Source of the DNA: Eutypella sp. D-1
Taxonomy: Eukaryota > Ascomycota > Sordariomycetes > Xylariales > Diatrypaceae
DNA: 64,000 nucleotides
Direction: 5' to 3'
Assembly: GCA_023313575.1 (NCBI GenBank)
Contig: JAJTTP010000007.1
Location: 124,001-188,000 of the forward strand
Positions within the stretch are counted from its first letter, which is position 1, and every line of letters starts with the position of its first letter. The notes beneath the pieces are model-generated. The model was not told the origin of the DNA and did not search any database. It saw only the letters and a program-made list of their open reading frames with translations. The translations under genes and the position numbers were made by a program. This document shows, in pieces, positions 22,599-34,415 of this stretch.

Positions 22599-24729
22599 TC
22601 ATGCAACACTACCCCAGTGGAACCCCACATTCAGGCGCGTGAGGGTCGAGTGACGGAGCTGGAACACGACGAGGGACGACCGGGGCCCGTTCTTCAGCGT
22701 GAGGCCGCCCTCGGTAGGGAGCTCGAAGACGTCGATATCGGTTTTGCTGGTGGCGCGCGGGTCCTTCTTGGAGATGTATAAGCGGCCGGTGGACTGGGCG
22801 GGGAACTCGACCAGCAGAGAGACGGCGTCGATCTCGAGGAAGAGCGCGGGCTCGTTCTCCTTCACGTCGTGCTGGAAGGGTAGTTCGTCGCTCCGAAGCA
22901 CGATGGTCCGCGTCCCCCCGGACTCGGCTACTGTACGAGGGGCTACGCTTAAGGTCCCTGACCCTCTGTTGCTGTTATGGCTACTTTCCCGTCTTCGCTT
23001 CCGCGCGCAGGCCGGGCGGGATATACTCCGCTCTCGTGTGTTTCTTTGGAGCGGAGGGGGTCGCAAGCCCGTCCCGGACCTCGCCTCATCCGGTATTAGC
23101 GGTGTTCTCGCCAAATTCCTATCAGGCGCGCTCCGTCTCGAGGATGTTGCGCTGGAGACACTACCCTCTTGCCAACTTTCTCTCACATCGATAAGGGGTC
23201 GTGCGTCGCTTCTTTCCCGTTCTGGTTTTATTTCTGCCGGTGATAATGTATCATGGGGCGGCCTAGAGGCGCTTCTACCTCGCCTCGCTTCTGAGGTCTG
23301 CGAATACAAATTTGAAACACTGCTGTCTGGTATACCTCTCCTTAATCTAGGAGGTACCATAGTGAGTGTCGTGTTTGATGCCGTGCTTTTACCATTTTGG
23401 GCCTCGCTCGGGGTCAAGCCGCTGGATAATCGTGTATGTGCGCGACTCTCCACGCCGTAGGGTCGCCAGTGCGGTCGCAAGGGCGGCTGCCACTGTAGCT
23501 TTTTCTCCGTGTCCTTGATATGTTTGGTCATTATCTTTACTATTGTAGAGAAGCTCTCTGCTTGTTCCGGCGTCATCCAGTCAACGTCGGGGAGAGTCCA
23601 CTGGGAGTATAGGCGTTGGTGGGAGTGCGACACGCGAAATAGCCCCTGTTTCTTCAGGAATAGGTCACAGAGATAACATGCCGACTTGCTGCACCCGATA
23701 GCTCTCGGCAGGTGTCCATGACTATATCGTGCGTGATGGAATACCTGTTGTATTTCAGGGTGGACGTGGCATAGTTTAGCTGTACCGGGTCGTTGGATTT
23801 CGCCATAAGACTCCAGAGGTTCTAGCGTGATGTTATGGAACAGTGAACGGTATGCAGGATACCTGGCGATTTTGAGCAAGTCCTTGCAGATGTGGTAATA
23901 CCGAGCTAGCTTGTCGATCTGGGCTATATCGTAGCTCGCGAGACTGTCCTGGGAAATCCCGAGCGACCGCAGGTACTTCTCAAGTGAGGTTTTGCCTCCG
24001 ACTTCGACAACATCGGCCGCACTCCTTATGACAGCATTTAAATGGATAATCATGCCGTCCAAGCTCATCTCATATTCCAGAGGTCTCAAGCTGTTCTCAA
24101 GGGCATCTAGCTTCTTGAGGAGATTCTCTAGCGCAGGGACTTCCTTGGCCTGGTCCCCTCTCTCCTGTCGGTATTCCTCGAGGCGGGACAGCAAGAACGA
24201 CCGCTTTGTCCCGATGTACAAGGGTTCTGGTGCCCATGGTGGCTTAATTCGCTGTAAGATGCGAGGGCTGCAAAGCTCGATGACTTGGTTTAGAAGTTTT
24301 TGGCAGACCCTTTCTCGATCTCGTACTGCACGGCCGGCTTAGCTTTCTGTCCCGAGTAGTTCATCGGTGTGGGGTGTCAATACCTTTGGCCGAGTATTTT
24401 GAAACAGTCGCAAGAATGTTACTTAATCCCTTTATCGTTAACTCTTCGGGTGTTTTGTTGCTCGTCAACACTATCGTGATGCCATTGCCCCTTTCTTGGA
24501 TGGTTACTGCGGATACGCTACCGACCCCTTCCTCGCAATTCGCCAGAAATGCCAGGTCATCAGCCAGCTGCAACTCGTCCCTCACTTTTAGGGTGTGTGG
24601 ATCTGGCGCATTCGGACCTTCACGATCTCGATAGTACTCCTCGCCGGCGGGATGCTTAGTTAAGTCCTGTAAATTTGCAACTGCTTCATGGAAGTTCAAT
24701 TGCGTCTCATTAGACCAGAAATTCGCCAT
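22599..24729 (-). CDS. OTT_1508-like fungal nucleic acid/nucleotide deaminase domain protein
   Basis: Exons 24729-24384 and 24337-22599 on the minus strand; 694 aa. The 46-bp intron (GTATTG ... CTAAG) is short but is the only junction that removes an in-frame TAA and joins in phase (SAK/A/GRAVRDRERVCQ). The deaminase signature is complete: HPE at residues 308-310 (Zn His and the catalytic Glu) and CSKSACYLCDLF with Cys336 and Cys339, followed by LYSQWTLPDVDW. This matches the fungal OTT_1508-type family, whose substrate is unknown. The N-terminal 280 residues are mostly helical. Residues about 400-580 are S/R/P-rich and disordered with basic clusters (CARKRRRESSHNSNR). A compact C-terminal domain (about 590-694) ends HSTLTRLNVGFHWGS. 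Confidence 0.82.
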
Positions 24730-26476
24730 TAGAGATGTCTGTAGTAATTGTGTGAATACTTCTAATTTTCATTACTCTACGCGAATCTGTTTGAAGACGA
24801 GACCCCTCAACATGAACATCGAGCAGACAGGATTTCTAGGGCCACGCCCTCGTCCCTCTTTTGCCTGTGCATGTATGTTGATGTCTTTGATACCATATAC
24901 AGAGTAAATACCCACAAGTCACCCACTGGGAAGCTAGGAAGGCCAATCACTACATTTTACGTGGTATTGCAGTAGCGAGTGGGGAGGCCAGATGCAGCGA
25001 TTGGAGCGTGGCCGAGGAAACATCCCCACGACAATCTGGATATTTCCCTATGAGCGCGGGCGGTTTGGGAAGACAATTTCCAAAAAGAGCGGTCTCATAG
25101 GTTTCCATCCAAATGTGCAGCAGCCCTCGTTTTGCGGTAGAATAGTCCTGTGCTTAAGATTGGCTAGAGCGCCCCGAAGAAGATCAATTATTGCGGGCCG
25201 CCAAGCAGGGGAACAGAGATCCCCAAGATTCGACCCAAGATTTGAAGCACGAGCCCAACTTGTGATCTCACATCACGCTGGTTGGCTGGTGCACTACCGA
25301 AGAAGGCCTCGATCGTCTAATAGGCGGTATGGATGGTAGCCCCTCACGCCCAGGGGTCCTACACCATTTTTGTACGGCGCCCGACACCGACTCAGATTTG
25401 CTGCGTGCGACTTTGTCACTGAATTCAAGTACCTATGGAAAACTTGTGTCAATGTCCTTGTGCGAGGAGCCATTTTGTTCTCTTTCGTCATACCAGCACG
25501 CCCTCCTTAGACCAAATTTGGGGCGAAGCTCAGTCAGCAAATCCGAGCCATCGCGGATGCTATCCCTCTGCAGTGAGAACAACAGCACGAAAAATGACTT
25601 AAAAATCCCTAAGTTGGGCTGTCACGCATTGGGCGAACAAGATGAATCCGAGATGTTTCGAAGCGACGAATGATAGTAAATGGGAAAGAATGCATCGCTG
25701 GCTCAACCGTAATACAAAAAAAAGCTTGTCTATGAGGAAATGTAGGTCATGCATGCTTACCCATCTGTCGGCCTAACCATGTATGAGATGTGTGATGCAT
25801 TGTTCTACTCGTTTGCAAAACGTCGTTGGTTTGGATAGATTGAGAAGGGAGGGACCTGGCACGTATGTAGCACTGCCTAGCTTAGGCTAGTTAGGGGTGT
25901 TTTGTGGTCCTCTGATTGGCTTTTATAAGTATCTACTTCAGCGCCTTTAAGGAAATGCCGGTTATGCCTCCGGGGCCTCATGCTGGGTGGGCATCAAACA
26001 CGTTTTTTCTATTTTGCTTTCATATTCTATTGCCGCTACTAGAGTTCACGATATAACGACTCCATCTCAGCTACTAAAGCTTATCGTAAAGTTTTAAATT
26101 GGGTACTTAGTAGCAACGCTCGGTCTCGTGACACATGTTATTCCCGAGAATTACACTATGATTCTGATTCATGATAGATTTCTGCTCGAGAATTTCAAAG
26201 TAGGTTTTGTTGACAATGTAGATTCTTAATTTTAGGTTAAGCCTCATGCAGAACATCTCCAGGCGAGTATGTCGTCACATTCTTTTTGGTTACTGGTTCC
26301 TATCTACCATGATAGTTGAAGAACCACCTTGCCCACCCTTTATCACTACCACCAGCAATACTGTCGCCAGTGTCAGTGTCCCACAATTACTATGGCGGTC
26401 CGGCCCTACCATAGTATGCAGCCCTAGCCATGGGTATCACTAGTATTTAGCGCCGCTAAGCATTTTTTAACGGCCA
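24730..26476. other. Intergenic region
   Basis: 1.7 kb, divergent between the deaminase and the next gene. Only short, domain-free frames; no repeats recognised. Confidence 0.5.
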
Positions 26477-27610
26477 ATGGACAACCTTGAAGTCAGTAAG
26501 TTCAAGCACGAACTTACTTTCTCCTACTTCTTCGTCGCAGATATTGCAGTCATGCCAGGCGTAGCTTCAGAGGCCGGGAGCCAGGTAACCGTGATTATAA
26601 CGACATCCCCCACACCTTCTGCACCCTCCACGGAGCTCGTAGAAGCAATTCTACAGTCATTCCGCAGCCACTGCGCTGCTTTGCTCACATGCCGGTTCAT
26701 CGTGGTCATAGACACCTACGATCGGATTGGGCCCCAGCTACGGTTGAAGAAAGGGCAGATCACAACCGAAGGCGCCAAAGACTTCGTAGGGTATAAGTCG
26801 AATTTGAAGAGCTTCCTTCTTCGCGAACTCTGCCAAAGGGACGAGCTACTTCAGGGGCACGGGCAAGCCGAATTTGGCTACAGTGAAACGGGTGGATATA
26901 TCGTCGATTTTCTCACGACATACACCGAAGATGAACGCCTCACATTCATAGAGCCTTCCCAGCGCCTGGGTTTTGGGCTAGCAGTGCGCACGGCTTTGAG
27001 ACTGACGCAGACCCCCTATGTCTGGATTCAGCAACATGACTGGGCCATGATTTCCGACATCCCACTGGAACCGATACTTAACGTCATGGATGCGTCCGCG
27101 TCTGATGAATCTGCGCCTGTGAAATATGTCTGCTTTCCTTCTGTCCGTATGCTGTCGTACGCCACATCTGCCCACGTGATGGAGTTCCGGGCCTTGAGGG
27201 AGTTGACGGCTTCGCTGAAGAAAGACTTCGTGCACGCGTCGCAACCCGAAGTTAAAGTGCCGTTGACGCCGCTCTTCTTCTGGCACGACAAACCTCACGT
27301 GGCCTCCACAGCCCACTACCTCGCACGCATCTTTCCGACACGTCTAGCCATCCCTAGAGGTGCCTTCATTGAGGATACCGTGGGACAACGGGCGCGGACA
27401 CAGATGAAGGAGGGCGTCTTTGCGAAGTGGGCGTGTTGGCTCTATTATCCAGAAGACGGCACCAAGCTGTGTTTGAGGCATCTAAAGGGTCGAACCTGGC
27501 TCGGCGCGGAGGCTGATATCGCCCATATAGAGAACTGGAGAAAGTTGAACGCGAGCAAGAAACTCATCTCTCCTATCTCTCCGGGCTTGGCACGCGCCAA
27601 GGACGGGTGA
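26477..27610 (+). CDS. Conserved fungal hypothetical protein, possibly glycosyltransferase-like
   Basis: A single open frame of 377 aa. The conserved-looking part starts near residue 35: VTVIITTSPTPSAPSTELVE, FIVVIDTYDRI, QTPYVWIQQHDWAM and FIEDTVGQR. An Ile/Val-rich first strand followed by an S/T-P loop and the acidic-aromatic QQHDW motif resemble nucleotide-sugar transferase folds, but I do not recognise a named family, so the activity is a guess. No signal peptide or membrane segment. Start: ATG at 26477 is the first in frame. The ATG at 26552 (MPGVASEAG) is also plausible, because a possible intron (GTAAGT near 26496, acceptor GCAG near 26540 or 26549) would move the N-terminus. Confidence 0.7.
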   Translation: MDNLEVSKFKHELTFSYFFVADIAVMPGVASEAGSQVTVIITTSPTPSAPSTELVEAILQSFRSHCAALLTCRFIVVIDTYDRIGPQLRLKKGQITTEGAKDFVGYKSNLKSFLLRELCQRDELLQGHGQAEFGYSETGGYIVDFLTTYTEDERLTFIEPSQRLGFGLAVRTALRLTQTPYVWIQQHDWAMISDIPLEPILNVMDASASDESAPVKYVCFPSVRMLSYATSAHVMEFRALRELTASLKKDFVHASQPEVKVPLTPLFFWHDKPHVASTAHYLARIFPTRLAIPRGAFIEDTVGQRARTQMKEGVFAKWACWLYYPEDGTKLCLRHLKGRTWLGAEADIAHIENWRKLNASKKLISPISPGLARAKDG

Positions 27611-28869
27611 CCTCGATTGCCAATCCATATATCCATCCAACTTCATCGCCGAATACCTTTAGTTGCCAACATCGCTTTATCCGTTCACGATGAATACGTG
27701 AGAAAGCAAGTAGTGCCTAGCAGGACCCTCAAGTTATCCAATGAATCTACGAGCCTCCATTATGCTTGGGTGGCTATCCTACATTGATGCTAAAAGTTAT
27801 TCACTCGGCTCACTCTTGTGAATTGATCACGGTACCCGGCATTTGGGTAGACACTGATACCTCACTACTCAAACCAAACCCGCATACTACCCTACACCTA
27901 TATTCACCATCGAGTTACGAAAGCACCTTCCTTCATGTCATTATCCTGAGGCCGCCTACAGCAACTTGAAGGTTTGCTCAGTTGGGCTTTCCAGGTAATT
28001 AACCAATCGCCGGATACAAGACTACGCCGCAGTATCAGACTCCTAAGATCCGGGAAGGCGTTAAAAAGCTTCAATCGAAGAAAGTCTCGGGACACCTGAA
28101 AATACCACATATTTCCTACTCGATGAAAACGTTATACGCCCAAAAGGAAAGTTGGGCCGTAGTTCGGTATGTTCTACCTAATTGCATCCTGTATGCGTTC
28201 TACTCGCAGAAATAGAAAGGCAGGTAGGCAGGCTCAGCTCAATGGCGACCCGATTTCTATTCTAACTATTGGGATAGCAAGTCGTAATTTCCGCACAAAA
28301 GCAAGTTTCCATACCGCGAGACGAAACCAAGCTGGCAAACCCAGACAGGCCTAACCTCCTTACCCCTCCCGCGCCCTCCAAGTTCCTGCAGTCCAGAAAG
28401 CCCGTTCATTCTCGTAGCCTGACGACTGTTATGAGGCCTAACTCCCTTCTAGCCCAACAAGAGTTCCTTACCATCCACTACTACCAGTTGTTGCATCGAG
28501 TACTTCGATGCCCAGACACATAAACGCCTTATGCAAAGTCTTATTCTTATCAACGCATTTAACTTCCTCAACTGTGGGAATCCCAAACTGCACATCTCAC
28601 ATAGAAGGTGCATCTTGCCTAGCCAGGCGATGTAATCATTGCTTCCTGCCCTGACTTCTACCCATCAGCTTCTACTGGGTATAATCCTTCCAGAGTTTTA
28701 CTCCTTATTTAAAGCAATTTGTTCCCATCCATACGGCGTTCGCCCCTCTGGTTCAGTTCATTTGTCATTTGAGAAGTAAGACAAATCTAGAGTTGATGAT
28801 AGGGTTCCGGGAGCAAGAGCACGTGGCTTCATACCAATCAATGACGGGTACAGGTGACACCAAGTTAGG
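27611..28869. other. Intergenic region
   Basis: 1.26 kb; no gene, RNA or repeat recognised. Confidence 0.5.
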
Positions 28870-29822
28870 ATGGCTACGACTATATCCCATGGTATGAGAA
28901 AACTGGCTCCAGACCCTTCTAACGATGAATTCAGTACTGATATTTGACGTTAGAATTCGAAGGGGATATTCCAGACGAAGCTATGAAGCGGCTTTTAATC
29001 AGCACCCCGGAATGTCCTAACCAATGCTGGGAACATTATCCGCTGCGGGAATTTAAGAATGCGCCCAGCTTTTTATGTGACAGCAATAAGCCTGCCGAAA
29101 AGATTTTAGCAACACGTGTCTTAGGGAAACTGATCCACGAGACTATTATCGGCTCTCGACTGCAATACAAGATCGTGACACATGTTATCAAGTTACGACA
29201 GCTAAATAAGGACTTTGATCAACAATTGATCTCTTCCTTATTTCCTCTGGAGACGGTCTATATTTATTGTCCTCCCTGTCCCGTGCACATCAATTCCGCG
29301 AGAGCCATATGCGCAATTCTCTCTACAACTGAGATTCAATACCGAGTTAGGGTAGATTGCCATCTAGGGACAGGCTGCTGCGGCACGAAATCAGACAATG
29401 GAGGCGGAAATAAAAGGTTTGAATGCGTCCGAGAAGTGATTATAACTACCAAATGGGCGGAAAATTTCGATCCTAGCAGTATACCCGCGCCATACAGATG
29501 TCAAGAACGAGAGCATAGTGAAGCTATGACCGCTGCCTCGGTGGATACACCATGGATCGAGCAAGCCCTCCGACAGGCGGTTGATGATCCTCAGCAACAG
29601 AGTAATCAGGATCATATCATAAAAACACCATCCCGGATGCATATGAACGACAAGGACTTGCCTCGTTTTGCGATTTTTATGGTCCCCAGGGGAACTGCAT
29701 CGCATTTTCTTCAAGCCCCATCGCTATATGTAGATGCGGGTGAACTTTATGATGTCAAAGCTCAGCCAAGATTCATCGGTACCTTCTTGCCTAAAGGGCC
29801 TGCCCGAATCCGAAAAGACTGA
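28870..29822 (+). CDS. Hypothetical protein with a 22-nt first exon
   Basis: Exons 28870-28891 and 28954-29822; 296 aa. The 62-bp intron has GTATGA at the donor, a textbook TCTAACGATG branch point and a TTAG acceptor. It joins in phase to MATTISHEFEGDIPDEAMKR. Without it the frame has no ATG before residue 22 of this model. I recognise no domain. The middle holds a cysteine-rich patch (VYIYCPPCPVH, then CHLGTGCCGT), and the C-terminus reads PRFAIFMVPRGTASHFLQAP. No signal peptide. It could be a lineage-specific gene. Confidence 0.6.
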
Positions 29823-30600
29823 TGAATGAGCCCTCACGAGGCTCATATTCCGCTGCCCATGACATTCATATGAGATTATGGGCTATAACAAGGATTTGCA
29901 TGGCGTTGTTTATCTCTAGAGGGATTACGAAGGAGCTAAGGCATGAGCCCCTACCCCCGGTTATAGTTATCGTCATTTATCGGCCGGATCTCACAGCGGA
30001 CTGTACCCGTTCATGATCTGCCCTGACACCAGACTAGCCAGGACCTAATTGATCACTCGCGTTGCATAAGACCACGATGTCTCCAACTTTGAAAGTGACT
30101 TGTATGCGTACTGGATCTTGGCGTGTTCGACCCGGAAATCAGATCTATCGCCTAAGCGTTCTAAAATAGGAATAGAGTAAAGGACCTACTCACTAGAACG
30201 GGTAAATTATATTAGACCATGTAGGGTATCACTTGATTGCGGCGCCAACAGCCTGAATAAGTCCGGTCTCCATCCGGGGTAACACCCCCTTTTCCCCAAC
30301 GCCAACCCCGCCTCCGCATTTCATGGCGGTTGTGCCACCCTTGCTAGACCGCGGCCACAGATTTTGACAACTCCAGTCTTTTTTCGGCACTTGCAGGGGA
30401 ACTCGATGCTACATCGCCTGCGGACCTAGGGAGTTTTACGTGCCGTGTGTGAGGAGATGAAGGAGGAGTAGGAGGTTACAACTGCTTCTAGCTATAAGCG
30501 TAAGTAACCACTTTCTCTCACTTTCCTTTGCTTCACATCGAAGTTCTCTCGCCAAGGTAGATTCGCGTAGGGACACAAGGCCAGACTTTCAGCTCACAAA
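29823..30600. other. Intergenic region containing the sugar transporter promoter
   Basis: No gene. The proximal 330 bp carry several GC-rich elements fitting the CreA consensus (annotated separately). Confidence 0.5.
30306..30317 (-). promoter_or_regulatory. Tandem CreA-like sites upstream of the sugar transporter
   Basis: On the minus strand this reads GCGGAGGCGGGG: two abutting matches to the carbon-catabolite repressor consensus SYGGRG. Further single matches lie at 30274-30279 (CCGGGG, plus) and 30371-30376 (CTGGAG, minus). All are within 330 bp of the transporter start. The motif is short, so chance matches are possible. Confidence 0.35.
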
Positions 30601-32682
30601 ATGGCGCCGATCAAGGATGATCTGACCATTCGCGACCACTGGCGGTGCTTCCTCGCCTGTGGTCTAATCATATTATCGCCATTTCAATATGGCATCGATT
30701 TCGGCCTCATCGGTGGTCTGCAGGCCATGCCAGGGTTTCTCAAGGTGAGATCAGAACACTCCTTCATATTTACGAGCTATGCAGCACATGCTGAACACAC
30801 CACGCGAATAGGTGTTCGGCCACGAGGCCCCCGAGAGCGTAATCGGCTGGAACTTGTCGCCGGTCCGCCAACAGCTCATCACGTCCCTCATGTCGCTGGG
30901 GGCCTTCATGAGCTCCGGAACCGCGGGCTTCGCCGCCATCAAGCTGGGTCGCAAGTTGTGCCTATACGTGGCCTGTCTGGGATGTATTGTTTCGAACATA
31001 ATCATGATGACGACGACCGATATCAACGCGCTCTATATTGGACGCCTTCTCAACGGTTTGGCCAATGGATATTTCATGACCTTCTCGCAACTATGGTGAG
31101 TCCCATCCTGAGTCGGATAGGATATTGTTCCATATACGCATAGACTCCAGACGACCGAAGCTGTGCGTAATAAGGGGAATCGGCACCTAAAATGATACTG
31201 TACATGTGGAGTTGTTATGAGAGGCATCTGCGTACAAGCTGGGGCTGACACTAAGAACCTACAGGCTACAAGAAAGTAGCCCAGCGAAATATCGCGGCCT
31301 CTTCCTATCGGTTTTCCAATTTTCAACGTCGTTCGTAAGTAGTACCAGAAGCCCCCAGTCAGTTTCGGTGCTAATGGCGGTTATACAGGGGACGCTCATC
31401 GGTACGATCATTGACTACGCGACCTCGACCCGGCCTGACAGATCGTCCTACCTGATTCCTCTTGGCATCATATATGTCATGCCTTTCTTCCTAGCTTTGG
31501 GAATGTTCTTCATACCCGAATCACCGCGCTGGCTGATCCTGCAGGGGCGAGTAGACGAAGGTCGGAAGGCGCTGCAATGGCTCAGACCGGACGGCGTGAA
31601 GATCGAGGCCGAGCTCGCGGAGATCAAGGACGCGATTGCCCGCGAGCGCGCGATGGGGAGCGACGTCGGCGTCCGCGACATGTTCAAGAACCCCACTGAC
31701 AGGCGCCGCACCTTCTTGTCTATCTTCGCTATCACTACCCAGGCAGCCTCCGGCTCAATGTTTGTCATCTGTGAGCATATCCCTATTTCGAAGTTAGAAC
31801 CATCAGAGGCAAAGAGAAGTTACTTACTTTCCTCTTCTTGTCAGCATACAAGGCCTACTTCTTCACCATGGCGCGGGTGCCGAATCCGTTCGCGATGAGC
31901 TGCGTGCTCAGCACAGTCGGCTTGGTGGCCCTCGTAGCGAACTCGTTGATCATTGTTCGCTATGGACGTCGTCGTGTACTCCTGACGACTGGTCTTTTCT
32001 TCTGCGGCATCCTCCAGTTAATCATCGCGGTCGTATACGATAAGAATCCGGGTACAGTCCAGACAGGAAAGGTCATCGTTGGTTTGTCTACCATCTATAT
32101 AAGCAGCTACAATGTGAGTCTAGATAGTCACCCAAATGCGGTCACAGAGGTACTAACCAGGACAACACAGGCAATGATCGCCCCCTACGCCTGGGTATCT
32201 GGAGGAGAGCTTCCATCGTAAGTTGTCCAATGTGACATGGTGATCCGGGGGTCCGATGCGCATATCTAATAAACCGGATATAGACAACGCCTACGGAGCT
32301 ATACCTTCGGGATTGCAGCAGCAGTAGCTTTCTTAGCGGCCTGGCTGGTCACATTCACCGCGCCATATTTCATCAACCCCGAGTCGCTGAACTGGGGTCC
32401 GCGATACGGTTATATCTGGTTCCCGTCTTGCATCGTGACCGCGGCATGGGTCTACTTCTTCCTGCCGGAGGTACACGGCCGCACGCTGGAAGAGATCGAC
32501 GAGATGGTATGCCCATCCTCTTGGCAAAGTGGCATGGCGCATTTGCTAACTATGTACAGTTCGAGGCCAATCTTGGCGCCCGCAAGTTCAGGCGGTACAA
32601 GTGTGTCCGCAAAGCGACGGTAGAGGGTGAGAAGGTTGTAATGGAGGGAGTAAAGCCCGATACCAAGAAGGAAGATATATAA
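30601..32682 (+). CDS. MFS sugar porter (hexose/disaccharide transporter-like)
   Basis: Eight exons: 30601-30744, 30812-31095, 31265-31334, 31389-31770, 31845-32113, 32171-32217, 32284-32506 and 32560-32682; 513 aa, the normal length. Introns are 53-169 bp and all phases agree. Sugar-porter marks: YGIDFGLIGGLQAMPGFL in TM1, the loop IKLGRKLCL (a G-R-K motif), IGRLLNGLANGY, PAKYRG after TM4, PESPRWLILQGRVDEG before the central loop, VRYGRRRVLL, and the C-terminal LPEVHGRTLEEIDEMF. Twelve hydrophobic helices can be placed. It should move a sugar with protons across the plasma membrane; the exact substrate cannot be read from the sequence. The upstream CreA-like sites suggest glucose repression. 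Confidence 0.92.
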
Positions 32683-33664
32683 ATTTGCGTCTCGATGAGG
32701 TTCTCATCTATCAGCATTACTTAGGAGGTTGGAGAACCACTCTCGAATATAATGAGGTCGTGCCCTGTCGATTTACCTACTACGTAACTATTTATAACGT
32801 CCTGAACTAAACATCCCTAAGGGCTTGCTCGGCGGTCCCCGCTGCCCTAGCCATCCCCAATGAACGTAATAAAAATGCTGCTGCTTTTCTTCGCCTTGTC
32901 AAAAATGGTTAAACACATGTATAGACATTGAATTTCACATCGTTCAACAGCATCCATTGATATGTAATTCAATGCTTGTATAGATCGCGTCGGCCGCATC
33001 GCGCTGCGGCCTTCCTATTTCCGACAACTAAGACAGCGATTAGCAGCCTACCTGTGTACACTTGAGCAAGTTATGGGGTTAGGAATGTGACACTTCGGCC
33101 CTTGATATGGGAAGTCAAAAAGGAACCATGTATCTTAGAGTGATGGACTATTGGTCAACGAGAGGTGGACCGTAGTCTAGCTCCTAGATGTCGCCTAGCT
33201 GCATAGGGGTTCAGGAGTAAGCGACTCCACTGGAGGTGTTAGGTGTAAGAATGGCAACAATAAGGAACCTTCTACGATGAAGATTATATGCACTCAAATA
33301 TGCTCTCCCAACCTTACAAAACGAAAGCATGGATATGAAGTATGTCGCTAGCAATTGCTCGGCACTTACCGCTGATCGACAAGAGAAAATTCGATGCCTT
33401 TTGGGAAGGTGCTGCACCGTGCTCCAAGCCTACGATATTTCGAGGCCAATGAGAAGGCCACAAGCAGTTTGTGAATTACCGTCTCAATGGTAGTTTGTGG
33501 CCTATGCACAGTATCAAACATGCGCGCCCTAGGCAGGCAAGAAAGGTTTGAGGGGCATGCTCGTTGTATTCAAGAGTAATGTATATATATATATATATCA
33601 CGAAGTTCCTGGAAGATGCATTGACCTTTGAGGATCAACATCTTAAACCAGCGATTCACCCATC
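32683..33664. other. Intergenic region
   Basis: No gene recognised. A short TA repeat lies at about 33582-33598. Confidence 0.5.
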
Positions 33665-34415
33665 ATGGTCAACGTAACTGGTAGGTTATTATTGACATAT
33701 CTGCAATGTATAGCCTAACTGACACGACGTAGCCCCCCTTCGCATTGGCTACGCGCTGTTTCCAGCGCTGACAGCACTGGACATCTTCGGTCCTCTTCAG
33801 GCGCTCAATCTACTATCGATACAGTACAATATGACACTCTCTCTTCTTTCCACCGACATGAAGCCCGTCAGTGTGGACCGAACCATCATCGACGGTGTCT
33901 CGCAGGGCATGCTCGGATCATCCGCGTCCCCGTACTTCGCACAGCTCTTACTACCCACGCACACCTACGATGATGCCCCAGAGTTGGACGTCATCCTGGT
34001 CCCCGGTGGCGCTGGAGCGCGCAACCTCAACGGCACACAACCGGTCGTGGACTGGTTGCGCGACCGGATGGATGACCCGGAGCTAGACTATATGATGACG
34101 ATCTGCACGGGAGCGAGCTTGCTGGCCCGAACAGGGAAGATGGCTGGAAAGAATGCGACGACGAACAAGGCCGCCTTCAACTGGGTTAAGTCAGTTGAAC
34201 ATGCCGACGAGGTCAACTGGATCGCCAAGGCCCGGTGGGTCGTGGACGGGAATTTGTGGACGAGCTCGGGGGTCAGCGCCGGAACGGACATGACATTAGC
34301 TTGGATCGAGCATATGTACGGCAGGAATAAGAGCGAGGAGATTCGCATCGGGATGGAGTGGATCGCGCTGAACCAGACTGACGACCCATTCGCTGATCTA
34401 TATGGGCTAACATGA
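33665..34415 (+). CDS. DJ-1/PfpI family protein
   Basis: Exons 33665-33680 (only five codons plus one base) and 33733-34415; 232 aa. The 52-bp intron (GTAGGT ... GTAG) joins MVNVT/A/PLRIGYALFPALTALD, a typical DJ-1/PfpI opening in which the chain starts with a beta strand followed by the FGPLQAL helix. The nucleophile elbow is MMTICTGASLLA with Cys130. The glutamate or aspartate normally near the first helix is replaced by the D in ALDIFGPLQ. The family includes isonitrile hydratases, glyoxalases and redox-responsive proteins; which one applies here cannot be decided. No targeting signal, so probably cytosolic. Confidence 0.87.
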
